A stretch of DNA of 64,000 nucleotides from Oscillospiraceae bacterium (GCA_910574635.1 CAJTCG010000018.1:1-64000), one strand, 5' to 3'. Counted from the stretch's first letter, positions 1 through 8,346 are shown. Notes: generated by a model not told the origin, from the sequence alone. Numbers and translations are program-made.

Positions 1-176
1 TGTACATGCTTGCCAGGGCGGGCGGTTCCCTATGCCCCGCCTAAGGTTTTTGCGCCCTTCGACCGGGCTGGGACTGGAAAAATGAGGAATTTATCCCCCA
101 ATATGGTCCTTTATTGGTCGTTTCCATTACCTTCGTCTGTTTGCCTGCCTTTTACCTGCTTTAATCAGTGCTTCCT
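1..176 (+). mobile_element. 3' end of an IS5-family element, cut by the window start
   Basis: The first 176 bases match, in inverted orientation, the stretch at about 34619-34795, which carries the C-terminus and outer end of a degraded IS5-type transposase. The frame opening the window reads the same C-terminal residues (LYMLARAGGSLCPA, then stop). The similarity stops at the sequence GCACTGATTAA read inward from the outer end, taken here as the element end. Most of the element lies outside the window. Confidence 0.7.
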
Positions 177-261
177 TAATCACTGCCTTCGACGGGAAAC
201 GCTACAATACCAACCATTACCGTTTACAGCCGATCATTGCGGCGGGCTTCAAAGTAAACAA

Positions 262-449
262 TGAGCGGGCCAGCGCTCTTTGAACAGCCGGGTTCCCTCC
301 ACGCCGTCCATGCCGGTCCATCAGCACCACGTCCGGGCGGCAGGCGGAGGCCGCACCCACCACCTCAATGCCGGGGCTGACGCTGAGAACCACCTTCAGG
401 CTCTCCCGGAACAGCTTCTGGCCGTCCACGATATCAAGACTCGAATCAT
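262..449 (-). pseudogene. Response regulator receiver domain fragment
   Basis: Read on the minus strand, an ATG at 449 gives MIRVLI. A one-base frame change then gives VDGQKLFRESLKVVLSVSPG and RPDVVLMD, and another change gives GMDGVEGTRLFKERWP. These are the beta1/alpha1 and phospho-acceptor Asp regions of a NarL/LuxR-type receiver domain. At least two frameshifts and loss of the rest of the domain and of the output domain make it a remnant. It follows a kinase C-terminal remnant in the usual kinase-regulator order. Confidence 0.6.
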
Positions 450-483
450 GCTTCCTCCTCCAGCGCCTCCCGGTTCCCAAAGG

Positions 484-540
484 TCAATGAGCCCCCAGCG
501 GCTCCAGCCGCTCCCGCATGTGCCGTAGGCCGAAGACTTC
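484..540 (-). pseudogene. Sensor histidine kinase C-terminal remnant
   Basis: The minus strand reads GLRHMRERLEPLGAH followed by TGA at 486-484. This matches the end of the ATPase domain of NarX/DesK-type sensor kinases, where G-L-x-x-M-x-E-R is conserved. Only about 18 codons remain. The receiver remnant begins 35 bases further on, so kinase and regulator were once one operon. The join to the binding-protein fragment near 542 is a deletion point. Confidence 0.5.
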
Positions 541-544
541 CTTA

Positions 545-869
545 GCCTCCCCCCACCGGCCAGGCCGCCAAAGGCTCTGGGGCCGTTGAGGGCCATGAGC
601 AAGTCCGCCTCCGGGGCCTGGCGGAGGAGTGCCTCCATCACCGGCATGGCGTTCTCAGTGTGGCCGTCGGACTCGCCGGAGGCCAGGACGGTGACGCCCT
701 TGCGGCCCGCGAGGGCGTCCCGGAAGCCCTGAATCCGCTCCACGCCGGAGCTGGCGGAGACGTGCTCCGGCAAAATGATCCTATCCTCGTCCCGGACGGA
801 CATCAGCTGCTCCGCGCAGAGGACGCCGGCCTGATAGTTGTCCGAGAGGATGGAGTAGGTGTCCAGCAC
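545..869 (-). pseudogene. Periplasmic-binding-protein-like (LacI/RbsB type) fragment
   Basis: About 105 codons (YSILSDNYQAG... to ...NGPRAFGGL) look like the middle of a type 1 periplasmic sugar-binding or LacI-type ligand domain: a 'DNYQAG' segment, then a helix like 'RIQGFRDAL', then 'A.GESDGHTENAMPVMEALL', typical of the second lobe. There is no signal peptide and no C-terminus, and the frame runs into the kinase remnant. It probably belonged to the sensory input of the adjacent broken two-component system. This is inferred from motif layout only. Confidence 0.5.
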
Positions 870-914
870 CCAATCTGTTATTATGAATCAATCAGCAATT
901 TACTGTATGAAAGC

Positions 915-941
915 AAAAAAGACCGCCTGGGTCAGGCGGCC
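915..941 (-). terminator. Intrinsic terminator of the 31-aa peptide unit
   Basis: On the minus strand CCGCCT, a five-base loop and AGGCGG are followed two bases later by six T (915-920). It lies about 225 bases downstream of the small ORF at 1165-1260 and closes that unit. Confidence 0.75.
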
Positions 942-1004
942 GCGGCGGATACCGCTTTGCTGAATTTCACGTCGCCACCGAAACGGCGGCGTTGGGCGGA
1001 ACGC

Positions 1005-1043
1005 GGAAAACAGGCGGCGTCTCACCGACACCGCCTGTTTTCC
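1005..1043. repeat. Perfect 13-bp inverted repeat
   Basis: GGAAAACAGGCGG at 1005-1017 is repeated as its exact reverse complement at 1031-1043, with a 13-base loop. No T-run follows on either strand. It lies inside the transcribed region between the small ORF and its terminator, so it would form a stable RNA hairpin there. Confidence 0.7.
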
Positions 1044-1164
1044 ACGCCGCTGTTCACTTGTTTCCGCCGCCCCCGTTTTCCGCTGTCCTTGAAAAATGAC
1101 TCTTTTACCGGGGCGATTGTGGTTTCTATCGCGGAACCCTTTGGAAGGGTAGGCCGTTCCGCTG

Positions 1165-1260
1165 TCAGGGAATCTGGCGGAACAGCATCGCCTGGCGCAT
1201 CATCTGGAACCAACGCTCGTCAGAGCGGCTCCGGTTTTTGTGAAACATGTGTAAAGACAT
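1165..1260 (-). CDS. 31-aa basic peptide of unknown function
   Basis: ATG at 1260 is preceded by AAAAAAGGAGATGACTGCC, a strong ribosome site at proper distance, and the frame ends with TGA at 1167-1165. The peptide (MSLHMFHKNRSRSDERWF..., ending FRQIP) is rich in Arg, Met and Phe and has no obvious signal or membrane segment. It has its own candidate promoter (1329-1356) and an intrinsic terminator (915-941), which supports a real transcription unit. I do not recognise the family. It could also be a short leader ORF on a regulatory RNA that carries the 1005-1043 hairpin. Confidence 0.5.
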   Translation of the reverse strand: MSLHMFHKNRSRSDERWFQMMRQAMLFRQIP

Positions 1261-1328
1261 GGCAGTCATCTCCTTTTTTCATCCACGGCGAAACCGCTCT
1301 CCGTGGACTTTACCAAAGAACTGCCATC

Positions 1329-1356
1329 ATTTTAGCGCAAATTGCCCAAAACACAA
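1329..1356 (-). promoter_or_regulatory. Candidate promoter for the 31-aa peptide
   Basis: On the minus strand TTGTGT (1356-1351), a 16-base spacer and TAAAAT (1334-1329). Transcription would start about 60 bases upstream of the ORF. The leader contains CCACGG and CCGTGG arms that can pair just before the ribosome site. Confidence 0.4.
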
Positions 1357-1460
1357 GCCTCAATATATACTAATTATCCAATAACATTCCGCTATTTTTG
1401 TACGCAATGCTGAATAGCTGGATTTCGTGGCCATAATATCCGCGCTGGCGCCGGTGGCCC

Positions 1461-2030
1461 TCACACGGACCATAGTCTCTCGCTGGTAGTGGACACCGCC
1501 ACCGCCCCGGCGGACAAGGCCGCCACCACGTCGGATTTGTCCAGCAGCAGCCCGCTGGCAATCAGAGGCTGGCGGACCTCCCTCACCAAGTGGCTGATGA
1601 CGCTGGGAATGGCGCCGGGCAGCACGTCCACCACATCGGCATTGGAGCTCTGGCGCAGCACGTTGGCAAAGGACAGGGAGTCCAGCATGAAAAAGCGCTG
1701 TATGGTCAGAAGTCCCAGCTCCCTGGCCCGGCGAATCAGATTGGGATGGGTAGAGATGACGCCGTCGGCCTCGGTGCGGCTGGCTATGTACTCGGCGGAG
1801 ATATCACGGGCGGACATCCCCTCAATCAGGTCGATGTGGATAAAGGCCAGCTTTCCGGCCTCCTTGACCCGCCGGACCAGCTCTCCGATGTTCAAAATGG
1901 TCCCATAGAGCAGGAACACCACGGTGCAGCCGGAGCTCAGGGCCCGGTCCAGCCCCTCGTCGTTCTTGACGGCAGCGATAACCGGAGCGTCCTGCATAGC
2001 TTCTACAAAGAGATTCAGCTTTATCTGCAT
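1461..2030 (-). CDS. glpP: Glycerol-3-phosphate-responsive antiterminator (GlpP family)
   Basis: The 189-residue protein matches GlpP in full length and pattern: PVIAAVK near residue 16, a 'VVFLLYGTILNI' strand, HIDLIEGMS, 'ADGVISTHPNLI', a 'DVLPGAIPSV' segment, and a C-terminal AGAVAVSTT phosphate-binding loop of this TIM-barrel family. In Bacillus, GlpP binds glycerol-3-phosphate and lets RNA polymerase read through leader terminators of glycerol-phosphate genes. It is divergent from the ABC importer and close to two glycerophosphodiesterase genes, one with a terminator in its leader (8347-8396). A GGGAGG ribosome site precedes the ATG. The role of antiterminator for this locus is inferred from context. 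Confidence 0.88.
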   Translation of the reverse strand: MQIKLNLFVEAMQDAPVIAAVKNDEGLDRALSSGCTVVFLLYGTILNIGELVRRVKEAGKLAFIHIDLIEGMSARDISAEYIASRTEADGVISTHPNLIRRARELGLLTIQRFFMLDSLSFANVLRQSSNADVVDVLPGAIPSVISHLVREVRQPLIASGLLLDKSDVVAALSAGAVAVSTTSERLWSV

Positions 2031-2515
2031 AAGCGGCCTCCCTCTCCGGCGGACAGACCGCCGCAGCAGTTTTGCGGATCGTTATCTTCTATTAGAATAC
2101 AAATCTCTGGAAAAAGTAATATGTAAAATGCACAATTTTTTCGCGCCGCGCCTATGAAATATGGCGGAATTGCGTTTGAGGCCAATTTTTGACTTGCCGA
2201 AAAGGAAAATTTGTGGTACTGTTAAATAAATCAATAGTGTGTGCTTGAGAGAATGAGAGTCTGCGGTACACAAACGTCCCTTCCGCATTTATTTTTATAA
2301 TGTGGAAGAAGATGTGTTGTGTAACTGTCGGCTCTTACTTTTTGCCCGCCGTTCCTCTCAGACGGAGGGAATGCGCACACGGGGACAAATCCACAGAGAT
2401 AGGAGATGGTCTGGAGCAAAAGGGAAACCGAAAGGGGAGCGCCCCTTTCTTCGCCCCCACGGGGGCGGAACAGCGAACGACTCAGACGAACAAGGAAGAA
2501 GAGGTGACTCCGTAT
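2031..2515. promoter_or_regulatory. Divergent intergenic region and leader of the ABC importer operon
   Basis: This is the 485-base gap between glpP and the permease. A TATAAT lies on the plus strand at 2296-2301 but has no good -35 box. Downstream, a perfect hairpin (GAAAGGGG, four bases, CCCCTTTC, about 2430-2449) and a second GC hairpin lie in the leader, without a T-run. It is a plausible place for control by GlpP or translation. Confidence 0.35.
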
Positions 2516-3361
2516 ATGTTCAAAATGTTGAATCCCCGGCGCTTTTACCACGCAGTGGGCAGGAAAAAATTCCTGGAATTCCTGCTGTTGGCGGCCTTCA
2601 TTCTGTTCTTTTACGGGCCTATGCTCAACATGCTGATGCTAGCCTTCGCAAACGAGTACACCGCTCCCGCGGTCCTTCCCCAGCAGTGGGGCTTTAAGTG
2701 GTGGAGCTATGTGTTCTCTCAGAACAGCCTGGTTTCCTCCATCGTGCAGTCCTTTATCGTGGCCATTGTCACCACGGCGGTGTCCATGGTGCTGTGCATC
2801 CCCGCCGCTTACTCCATCGCCCGGTTTAAATACCGGGGCAGGAAGATCTTCATGCTGTCCTTCCTGCTGACCAACGCTTTCCCCAAGCTGGGCATCTACA
2901 CCTCCATCGCCGTGCTCTTCTACCGCTACGGCCTGATGGGCACCTACGCCGGCGTGGTCATCATCCATATGATCAACTCCATGATGTTCATGGTCTGGCT
3001 CCCCGCCAGCGCCTTCCGCTCGGTCCACCGCCAGCAGGAGGAGGCCGCCCGGGACGTGGGCGCGGGACCCGTCCGCACCTTCTTCAAGATCACCCTGCCC
3101 ATGGCCATGCCCGGCATCGCCGTGGCAACGCTCTACACCTTCCTGGGCTCCATGGAGGAGGCCCAGGGCACCCTGCTGGTGGGCATGGCCAAGGTGCAGA
3201 CCATGCCGGTTGCCATGTACGGCATCGTACTGGACTCCTCGGCGGTGCAGATCGGCGCGGTGTTCGCCATTTTGCTGATTATCCCGTCCGCCCTGATGAT
3301 CTTCCTGATGCGGAAGTATATCGGGCCCGAGGCTATTTCCGGCGGCTTCAAGATGAAATAA
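2516..3361 (+). CDS. ABC transporter permease (spermidine/putrescine or phosphonate type)
   Basis: A 281-residue membrane protein with about six hydrophobic segments and the permease signature EEAARDVGAGPVRTFFKITLP, the EAA loop that contacts the ATPase. I start at the ATG at 2516 because GAGGTG lies nine bases upstream; the frame is open further upstream but that part is not protein-like. It is first in an operon with ATPase (3386), binding lipoprotein (4439) and second permease (5653). The family covers spermidine, iron and 2-aminoethylphosphonate importers. The neighbouring phosphodiesterases suggest glycerophosphodiesters or glycerol-3-phosphate, which is inference. Confidence 0.85.
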   Translation: MFKMLNPRRFYHAVGRKKFLEFLLLAAFILFFYGPMLNMLMLAFANEYTAPAVLPQQWGFKWWSYVFSQNSLVSSIVQSFIVAIVTTAVSMVLCIPAAYSIARFKYRGRKIFMLSFLLTNAFPKLGIYTSIAVLFYRYGLMGTYAGVVIIHMINSMMFMVWLPASAFRSVHRQQEEAARDVGAGPVRTFFKITLPMAMPGIAVATLYTFLGSMEEAQGTLLVGMAKVQTMPVAMYGIVLDSSAVQIGAVFAILLIIPSALMIFLMRKYIGPEAISGGFKMK

Positions 3362-3385
3362 CGTAGTTTGGAGGAGAAGACACTC

Positions 3386-4351
3386 ATGAGCGAGCGCAAA
3401 ATCAAACTGCAAATCAAGGATATGACCAAAAAATATGACAACGGAGACGGCGTTGAGCATATCAACCTTGATATCTACGAGGGTGAAATCGTCACCTTCC
3501 TGGGCCCTTCCGGCTGCGGCAAGACCACCATTCTGCGGACCATCGGCGGCTTTCTGGACGTGACCTCCGGGGACATCACCGTGGACGGCCAGTCCATCAT
3601 CGGCATGCCCCCGGAAAAGCGGCCCACGGCCATGGTCTTCCAGAGCTACAACCTCTGGCCCCACATGACCATTTATGAAAACCTGGCCTTCGGACTGAAG
3701 CTGCGCAAGGTCCCCAAGGCGGAAATCAACGCGGACGTGAAGAAATACCTGGACCTGGTGTCCATGCCCGGCTGCGAGAAGAAGTACCCCGGCCAGCTCT
3801 CCGGCGGACAGCAGCAGCGGATTGCCATCGCCCGGTCCCTGATGCTCAAGCCCTCCCTGCTGCTGCTGGACGAACCCTTCTCCGCCCTGGACGCCAAGAT
3901 CCGCCAGCAGATGCGGGAGGAGCTGAAGAAGATCCAGCAGGACCTGGGCATCACCGTCATCTTCGTCACCCACGACCAGGAGGAGGCCATGTCCCTCTCC
4001 CACCGGATCGTGGTCATGAACAAGGGCAAGTTCGAGCAGACCGGCACCCCGGCGGAAATCTACGACAAGCCCGCCACGCTGCATGTGGCCTCCTTCATTG
4101 GCGAGATGAACTTCCTGAAAAAGGACGGTAAGACCATCGCCGTCCGCCCCGAGGACCTGACGGTCACCGAGGGCTCCGGCGGCCAGTTCGACGCCACGGT
4201 CCGCACCGTCATGCTGCTGGGCCACTATGTGGTCATGACCGCCCAGCACGGAGACGACGTCATCAAATGCTACATCAACCGGGAGCTCAGCGAGAAGCTG
4301 AAAGAAGGCGACCGGGTCAGCCTCACCGTGGGCAAACACACGGTGTTTTAA
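3386..4351 (+). CDS. ABC transporter ATP-binding protein (PotA/FbpC/UgpC type)
   Basis: A 321-residue ATPase with Walker A GPSGCGKTT, Q-loop VFQSYNLWPHM, signature LSGGQQQRIAIARSL, Walker B LLLLDEPFSALD and switch His in VTHDQEEA. A C-terminal regulatory TOBE-like domain follows (AVRPEDLTV... onward). The start at 3386 is chosen for the GGAGGAGA site at 3370-3377. It powers uptake through the permeases at 2516 and 5653. The C-terminal domain and size fit the importer class that includes UgpC and FbpC; the sequence alone does not decide the substrate. Confidence 0.9.
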   Translation: MSERKIKLQIKDMTKKYDNGDGVEHINLDIYEGEIVTFLGPSGCGKTTILRTIGGFLDVTSGDITVDGQSIIGMPPEKRPTAMVFQSYNLWPHMTIYENLAFGLKLRKVPKAEINADVKKYLDLVSMPGCEKKYPGQLSGGQQQRIAIARSLMLKPSLLLLDEPFSALDAKIRQQMREELKKIQQDLGITVIFVTHDQEEAMSLSHRIVVMNKGKFEQTGTPAEIYDKPATLHVASFIGEMNFLKKDGKTIAVRPEDLTVTEGSGGQFDATVRTVMLLGHYVVMTAQHGDDVIKCYINRELSEKLKEGDRVSLTVGKHTVF

Positions 4352-4438
4352 AGCCCCATGCGCAGCTGCGCCCTCTTATCAGGGGGAATCCCCTTCTCAT
4401 CCCATATACGAGCACATACTTGAAAGGAGATTACTGAA

Positions 4439-5617
4439 ATGAAAAGAAGACTGCTCACCATGATCCTCTCCGCCGTCATGCTGGCGGCCTGCCTCACCGG
4501 CTGCGGCGGCAAGGCCGGCGATTCCGGCAATTCCGGCGACGCCGGGTCCGGCGGAAAGAAAGCCGTCAGCCTCTGGGCCACCGGCTCCGACAACGTCCGG
4601 GAGATTTTTGAAGCGCTTGTCAGCGACTTCAACACCAATTCCGAGTACGCCGGCCAGTACGAGGTCACCCTCCAGTTCATGCTCTCCGGCACCGGTGCCC
4701 AGACCCTGGCCGACATGCTGGCCGCCGCCTCCAAGGCCGGTCAGACCAACACGGACTACGACATCGTGGACCTCAGCGGCGACGACCTTTCCAAGCTGGT
4801 TTCCCTCATCGGCCAAGAGCAGTTCGTAAAGCTGGACAGCTCCAAGATTCCCAACGCCGCGTCTGTGGAAGCAAAGAGCTCCATCGCCACGGATTACTGC
4901 CAGCCCTACCGCGGCACCACCGTCATCCTGGCCTATGACTCCGCCAAGGTTCCCACCCCGCCCGCCACCATGGACGAGCTGGTGGCGTGGATGAAGGCCA
5001 ACCCCGGCCGCTTCGCCTACAACACTCCCGGCACCGGCGGCGCCGGCGACTCCTTCGCCCGTTCCTCCGTGTACAACTTCCTGCCGGAGGAGGCCTTTAC
5101 CTCCGACGACGAGAAGTGGATCGGCGAGTGGGACGAGGGCTTCAACTTCCTGAAGGAAATCCATCCCTACATCTATTCCTCCGGCGGCTCCGTCGTCTAC
5201 CCCAACAAGAACCAGGGCACCCTGGATCTGCTGAACCAGGGCGAGATCGACATGTGCCCCAACTGGGCGGACATGGTCCTTTCTCAGCGGGCTTCCGGCG
5301 AGATTAAGGACAGCATTAAAATCACTCAGATCGACCCCGCCCTCACCGGCTCCCTCCAGTCCCTGGTCATCCCCACCTTCGGCTCCAATACCGACGGTGC
5401 TTATGCGTTCATGAACTACATGCTCTCCCCCGCCGCCCAGGAGCTGATGGTCAAGCAGATGGCCGCCATCCCCCTGATCGACGCCTCCAGCATGGACATG
5501 ACCGGCTATGAGGACCTCCAGGGCCTGGACGTGTCCAACTTCCGCCTCCAGTCCATCGGCGGCCTGTCCACCTCTTTCAACGAGCGCTGGGACAGCGAAA
5601 TCGCCACCATCGGCTGA
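4439..5617 (+). CDS. Extracellular solute-binding lipoprotein
   Basis: A 392-residue protein with a lipoprotein signal peptide: basic MKRR start, hydrophobic core and lipobox LTGC with Cys22 as lipidation site, then a Gly/Ser/Asp linker. The mature part has a cluster-D-type binding fold (RGTTVILAYDSAKVP... , ...NQGEIDMCPNW..., AFMNYMLSPAAQE near the end), as in spermidine or phosphonate binding proteins. It captures the substrate outside the membrane for the flanking permeases. The AAAGGAGAT ribosome site is 6-14 bases before the ATG. With the glycerophosphodiesterases downstream, a glycerophosphodiester ligand is possible but unproven. Confidence 0.87.
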   Translation: MKRRLLTMILSAVMLAACLTGCGGKAGDSGNSGDAGSGGKKAVSLWATGSDNVREIFEALVSDFNTNSEYAGQYEVTLQFMLSGTGAQTLADMLAAASKAGQTNTDYDIVDLSGDDLSKLVSLIGQEQFVKLDSSKIPNAASVEAKSSIATDYCQPYRGTTVILAYDSAKVPTPPATMDELVAWMKANPGRFAYNTPGTGGAGDSFARSSVYNFLPEEAFTSDDEKWIGEWDEGFNFLKEIHPYIYSSGGSVVYPNKNQGTLDLLNQGEIDMCPNWADMVLSQRASGEIKDSIKITQIDPALTGSLQSLVIPTFGSNTDGAYAFMNYMLSPAAQELMVKQMAAIPLIDASSMDMTGYEDLQGLDVSNFRLQSIGGLSTSFNERWDSEIATIG

Positions 5618-5652
5618 ACAAGGCCGTAATTCACGCGAATGAAGGGGATGCT

Positions 5653-6498
5653 ATGAGTAAAAACCTGAAGCGAAATCTGGTGGCCTACGGCCTGGTGCTG
5701 CCGGCGTTCCTCGTCGTCATGCTGACCGTGGCTTACCCGATTGTCCTGGCGGTGATTCAAAGCTTCCAGGACTCCAAGACCGGCGAGTTTACGCTGGACA
5801 ACTACACCTACTTCTTCACCGAACCGGCCCAGCTGAAAAACATCCTGTATACCCTGTACGTGTGCCTGATGACCGTGGCCATCGCCATTGTGGTGGCCTA
5901 TCTGCTGGCGCTGTACCTGCGCTTTGTCCGGTCTAAGATTGCCAAGACCATCGGTACGCTGTACCTGGTTCCCCGCTTCGTTCCCGCCATGTGCGCCGTG
6001 TACGCCATGATCACCATCATCCGGGACTCCGGCCTCATCAACCGCATCGGACTGGTGTTCGGGCACGACGTAAAGCTGGGATTGATGTACCATGCCAACG
6101 GCATGATTATGATGAACCTCTGGTTCAACATCCCGTTTGCCGCGCTGATGATTACGGCCGGCCTCGGCGCCATCCCCGATTCCATCATCGAGGGCGCCCG
6201 GGACGTGGGAGCCAGCAAGTTCAAGGTGTTCACCTCCATGATTCTGCCGCTGTCCATCAAGGACGTGGTCGTGGCGGCCACCTTTGTGTTCATGTCCAAC
6301 GTGGGTTCTTTCACCACGCCCTATTTGATGGGCGGAAGCGCCCCCAAGATGCTGGGCATCGCCCTGTTCGACCAGTTCAACAAGTACCTGGCCTACAATC
6401 GCTCCGCGGCCTTGTCGGTCATTATGTTCCTCATCTGCTCCGTCTCCGCCGGCGTGTATATCTACACCAACCTGAAGGAAAACGAGTGGGAAAAGTGA
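5653..6498 (+). CDS. ABC transporter permease, second subunit
   Basis: A 281-residue polytopic membrane protein with six hydrophobic segments. The EAA loop reads EGARDVGASKFKVFTSMILP. It pairs with the permease at 2516; binding protein and ATPase lie between them. GAAGGGGATGCT precedes the ATG. A strong GC hairpin (6506-6538) follows the stop codon and may protect or end the transporter mRNA before the enzyme genes. Confidence 0.87.
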   Translation: MSKNLKRNLVAYGLVLPAFLVVMLTVAYPIVLAVIQSFQDSKTGEFTLDNYTYFFTEPAQLKNILYTLYVCLMTVAIAIVVAYLLALYLRFVRSKIAKTIGTLYLVPRFVPAMCAVYAMITIIRDSGLINRIGLVFGHDVKLGLMYHANGMIMMNLWFNIPFAALMITAGLGAIPDSIIEGARDVGASKFKVFTSMILPLSIKDVVVAATFVFMSNVGSFTTPYLMGGSAPKMLGIALFDQFNKYLAYNRSAALSVIMFLICSVSAGVYIYTNLKENEWEK

Positions 6499-6505
6499 CC
6501 ATCAA

Positions 6506-6538
6506 AACCGGCGGAGGGGCTCAGCCCTTCCGCCGGTT
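6506..6538 (+). terminator. GC-rich hairpin after the transporter genes
   Basis: AACCGGCGGA and TCCGCCGGTT form a 10-bp stem, with a further GGGCT/AGCCC pairing inside. There is no T-run, so it may act as an mRNA-processing or weak termination element between the importer and the downstream enzymes. Confidence 0.4.
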
Positions 6539-6659
6539 CGGCCCCACGCGAAATGAGGACGCGGGAGTCAGGAATTAAAAAGCGGAAAAGGCCGCAAGTT
6601 CGAAGGGTTCCCCATTCCTAGAGCAGTTCCCGGAAATCATGAGAAAAAGGAGAGGCATT

Positions 6660-7331
6660 ATGGAAACGCTTATTACCGCTCACACAGGGGCGGACGGCAG
6701 GCCGGATAACAGCCTGGAATTTGTGGAGTATGCCCTGGGCTGCGGGGCGGACACGCTGGAGGTGGACGTCCGCCGCCTGCCCGGCGGGAACGGGAGCGAG
6801 ACCCTGGCCATCGGGCACGACCAGGTGGGAGCGCAGGCGCCCCGGCTGGCGGAGGTTCTGCGGATGACGGCGGCCCGGCCCGGCGTGAACATCAATTGCG
6901 ACCTCAAGGAGCCGGGACTGGAGGCGGCGGTCTGCCGCCTGGCGGAGGAAGCCGGCCTCTCTGGCCGGCTGATTCTCTCCGGGACGGTGGACGCCGCCGC
7001 CCCCGCTCTCGGTGCCGAGGTCTATCTGAACATGGAGGAATACGTTCCCGGCCTCTACCTCAGCTACCGGGAAAAGCCGGACTTTGAACTGGAGGCGGCG
7101 GAAAAAATCATCGCCGTCTGCCAGAAAGCCGGCATCCGTACGGTTAACATCTACCAGGGCCTGGTAACCCGGCGGCTGGCCGAAACCCTGGGCCGGGCGG
7201 GCGTCGGCCTGTCGGTCTGGACCGTCAACGAAGCCTGGGAGCTGAAATGGTTCCTGTCCCTGGGAGTCCGGAACATCACCACCCGGCGGCCCGCCCTGGC
7301 CCTTTGCCTGCGGGAGGGCCGGGAGCCATGA
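6660..7331 (+). CDS. Glycerophosphodiester phosphodiesterase, atypical
   Basis: A 223-residue GDPD-family TIM barrel that should hydrolyse glycerophosphodiesters to glycerol-3-phosphate and an alcohol. The family pattern is visible: N-terminal AH, then the metal-binding E and D in TLEVDVRRL, then IGHDQ, and NINCDLKEPG for the second metal site. The usual HRG is HTG here, so a conserved Arg is replaced by Thr, and the NT after the first loop is NS. Activity may be altered. The start at 6660 follows AAAGGAGAGG; upstream codons lack a ribosome site. The stop overlaps the next gene's start (ATGA). Confidence 0.78.
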   Translation: METLITAHTGADGRPDNSLEFVEYALGCGADTLEVDVRRLPGGNGSETLAIGHDQVGAQAPRLAEVLRMTAARPGVNINCDLKEPGLEAAVCRLAEEAGLSGRLILSGTVDAAAPALGAEVYLNMEEYVPGLYLSYREKPDFELEAAEKIIAVCQKAGIRTVNIYQGLVTRRLAETLGRAGVGLSVWTVNEAWELKWFLSLGVRNITTRRPALALCLREGREP

Positions 7332-7942
7332 GGCCCGGCCTTCCGGACCGGAGCGTTCCCTTTTACAACCTGATTCTCCGCCTCGACCACTGGCAGAGGC
7401 GGGACCCTGTTTTGCCAGAGGGCTTCCGGCTGCGCTTTTACCAGCCGGGGGACGAGGCGGCCTGGGCGGCTTTGGAATACGGAATCGGGGATTTTGACCC
7501 TCAGGAGGAGGCCCGGGCCTATTTTGCCCAGACCTACGGCTCCCACGCCCAAGACCTGGCCCGGCGCTGCCTTTTCGCCGTGGACGGCGGAGGGCGGGTG
7601 GCCGGGACCTGCAGCGCCTGGCGGGACCCCAGGGGCGGCGGGGAGGTCGCCTCTCTCCACTGGCTGGCGGTATCTCCGGAGGCCCAGGGCCGGGGCCTGG
7701 GAAAGGCCCTCTGCCGGGAGGCCTTGGCCGTATTTCAGGACCTGGGGGAGTTCCCCGTCTATATCCATACCCAGCCCTGGAGCTGGAAGGCGCTGCTCCT
7801 GTATGTCCGGGAGGGCTTCAAGATCCAGCGGACGGATTCCTTCGCCGCTTATGAGAACCAGTATCAACAGGGCATGGAGACCCTCCGGGACCTGCTGCCC
7901 CGTGACCTCTACGCCGAGCTGTTCCGGTGTTCCCAGGACTAG
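7328..7942 (+). CDS. GNAT-family N-acetyltransferase
   Basis: A 204-residue protein whose middle carries the acetyl-CoA site: LAVSPEAQGRGLGKALCREAL fits the Q/R-x-x-G-x-G/A loop, preceded by the strand ASLHWL. The C-terminal YVREGFKIQ is also typical of GNAT folds. The ATG overlaps the TGA of the phosphodiesterase, so the two are translationally coupled. Its acceptor is unknown; coupling suggests a small molecule released from glycerophosphodiesters, such as an amino alcohol, which is speculative. The frame is open upstream but no other start has a ribosome site. Confidence 0.82.
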   Translation: MRPGLPDRSVPFYNLILRLDHWQRRDPVLPEGFRLRFYQPGDEAAWAALEYGIGDFDPQEEARAYFAQTYGSHAQDLARRCLFAVDGGGRVAGTCSAWRDPRGGGEVASLHWLAVSPEAQGRGLGKALCREALAVFQDLGEFPVYIHTQPWSWKALLLYVREGFKIQRTDSFAAYENQYQQGMETLRDLLPRDLYAELFRCSQD

Positions 7943-8194
7943 AGCCCGTTTTAAAATCGTCAAAACGCCGACCCGGAGCGTTTTTCCGCCAGGATTGGGT
8001 TGACGCCCGTCAAGGACGGCAACGCGGCCCTGTGATTGCTGGACCGCTGAACGTTTCTCATGATTTTTGGGTGCTGCTCTAAGAGCCCGGCGGGCGGGCG
8101 GCCTTCGGGAAATGGCCAAAATCGGCAAAGCGCCAAAATTTCCGGGCAAATCCTGTGCCTTTTGTAAGAATTATCTGCGGAGTGGAGAAAACCC
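7943..8194. other. Intergenic, no gene seen
   Basis: About 250 bases between the acetyltransferase and the promoter at 8195. I see AT-poor sequence with short repeated AAAATCG/CAAAACG motifs and no supported ORF or clear terminator. Confidence 0.5.
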
Positions 8195-8223
8195 TTGCCA
8201 GAGCGGCTGCGGGGTGCTATAAT
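8195..8223 (+). promoter_or_regulatory. Strong sigma-A promoter of the second glycerophosphodiesterase
   Basis: TTGCCA (8195-8200), exactly 17 bases, then a perfect TATAAT (8218-8223). The start codon it serves lies at 8678, giving a leader of about 450 bases that contains an intrinsic terminator. Confidence 0.82.
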
Positions 8224-8346
8224 CCAATCATAGTTGGTTTCGGAGCACGGCGGCGCAAATAAAAACGCCGGTGAAACTCGGATCGGGCCCTGTAAAATTG
8301 ATGAAGTGATAAAAGTGAATATCGTTGCTTAGAGTTTTGAGACATG

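Noticed and set aside
2190-2221. TTGACT and TACTGT as a promoter for the ABC importer
   Set aside because: The spacer is 22 bases, too long for a sigma-A promoter, and no MerR-like dyad fills it.
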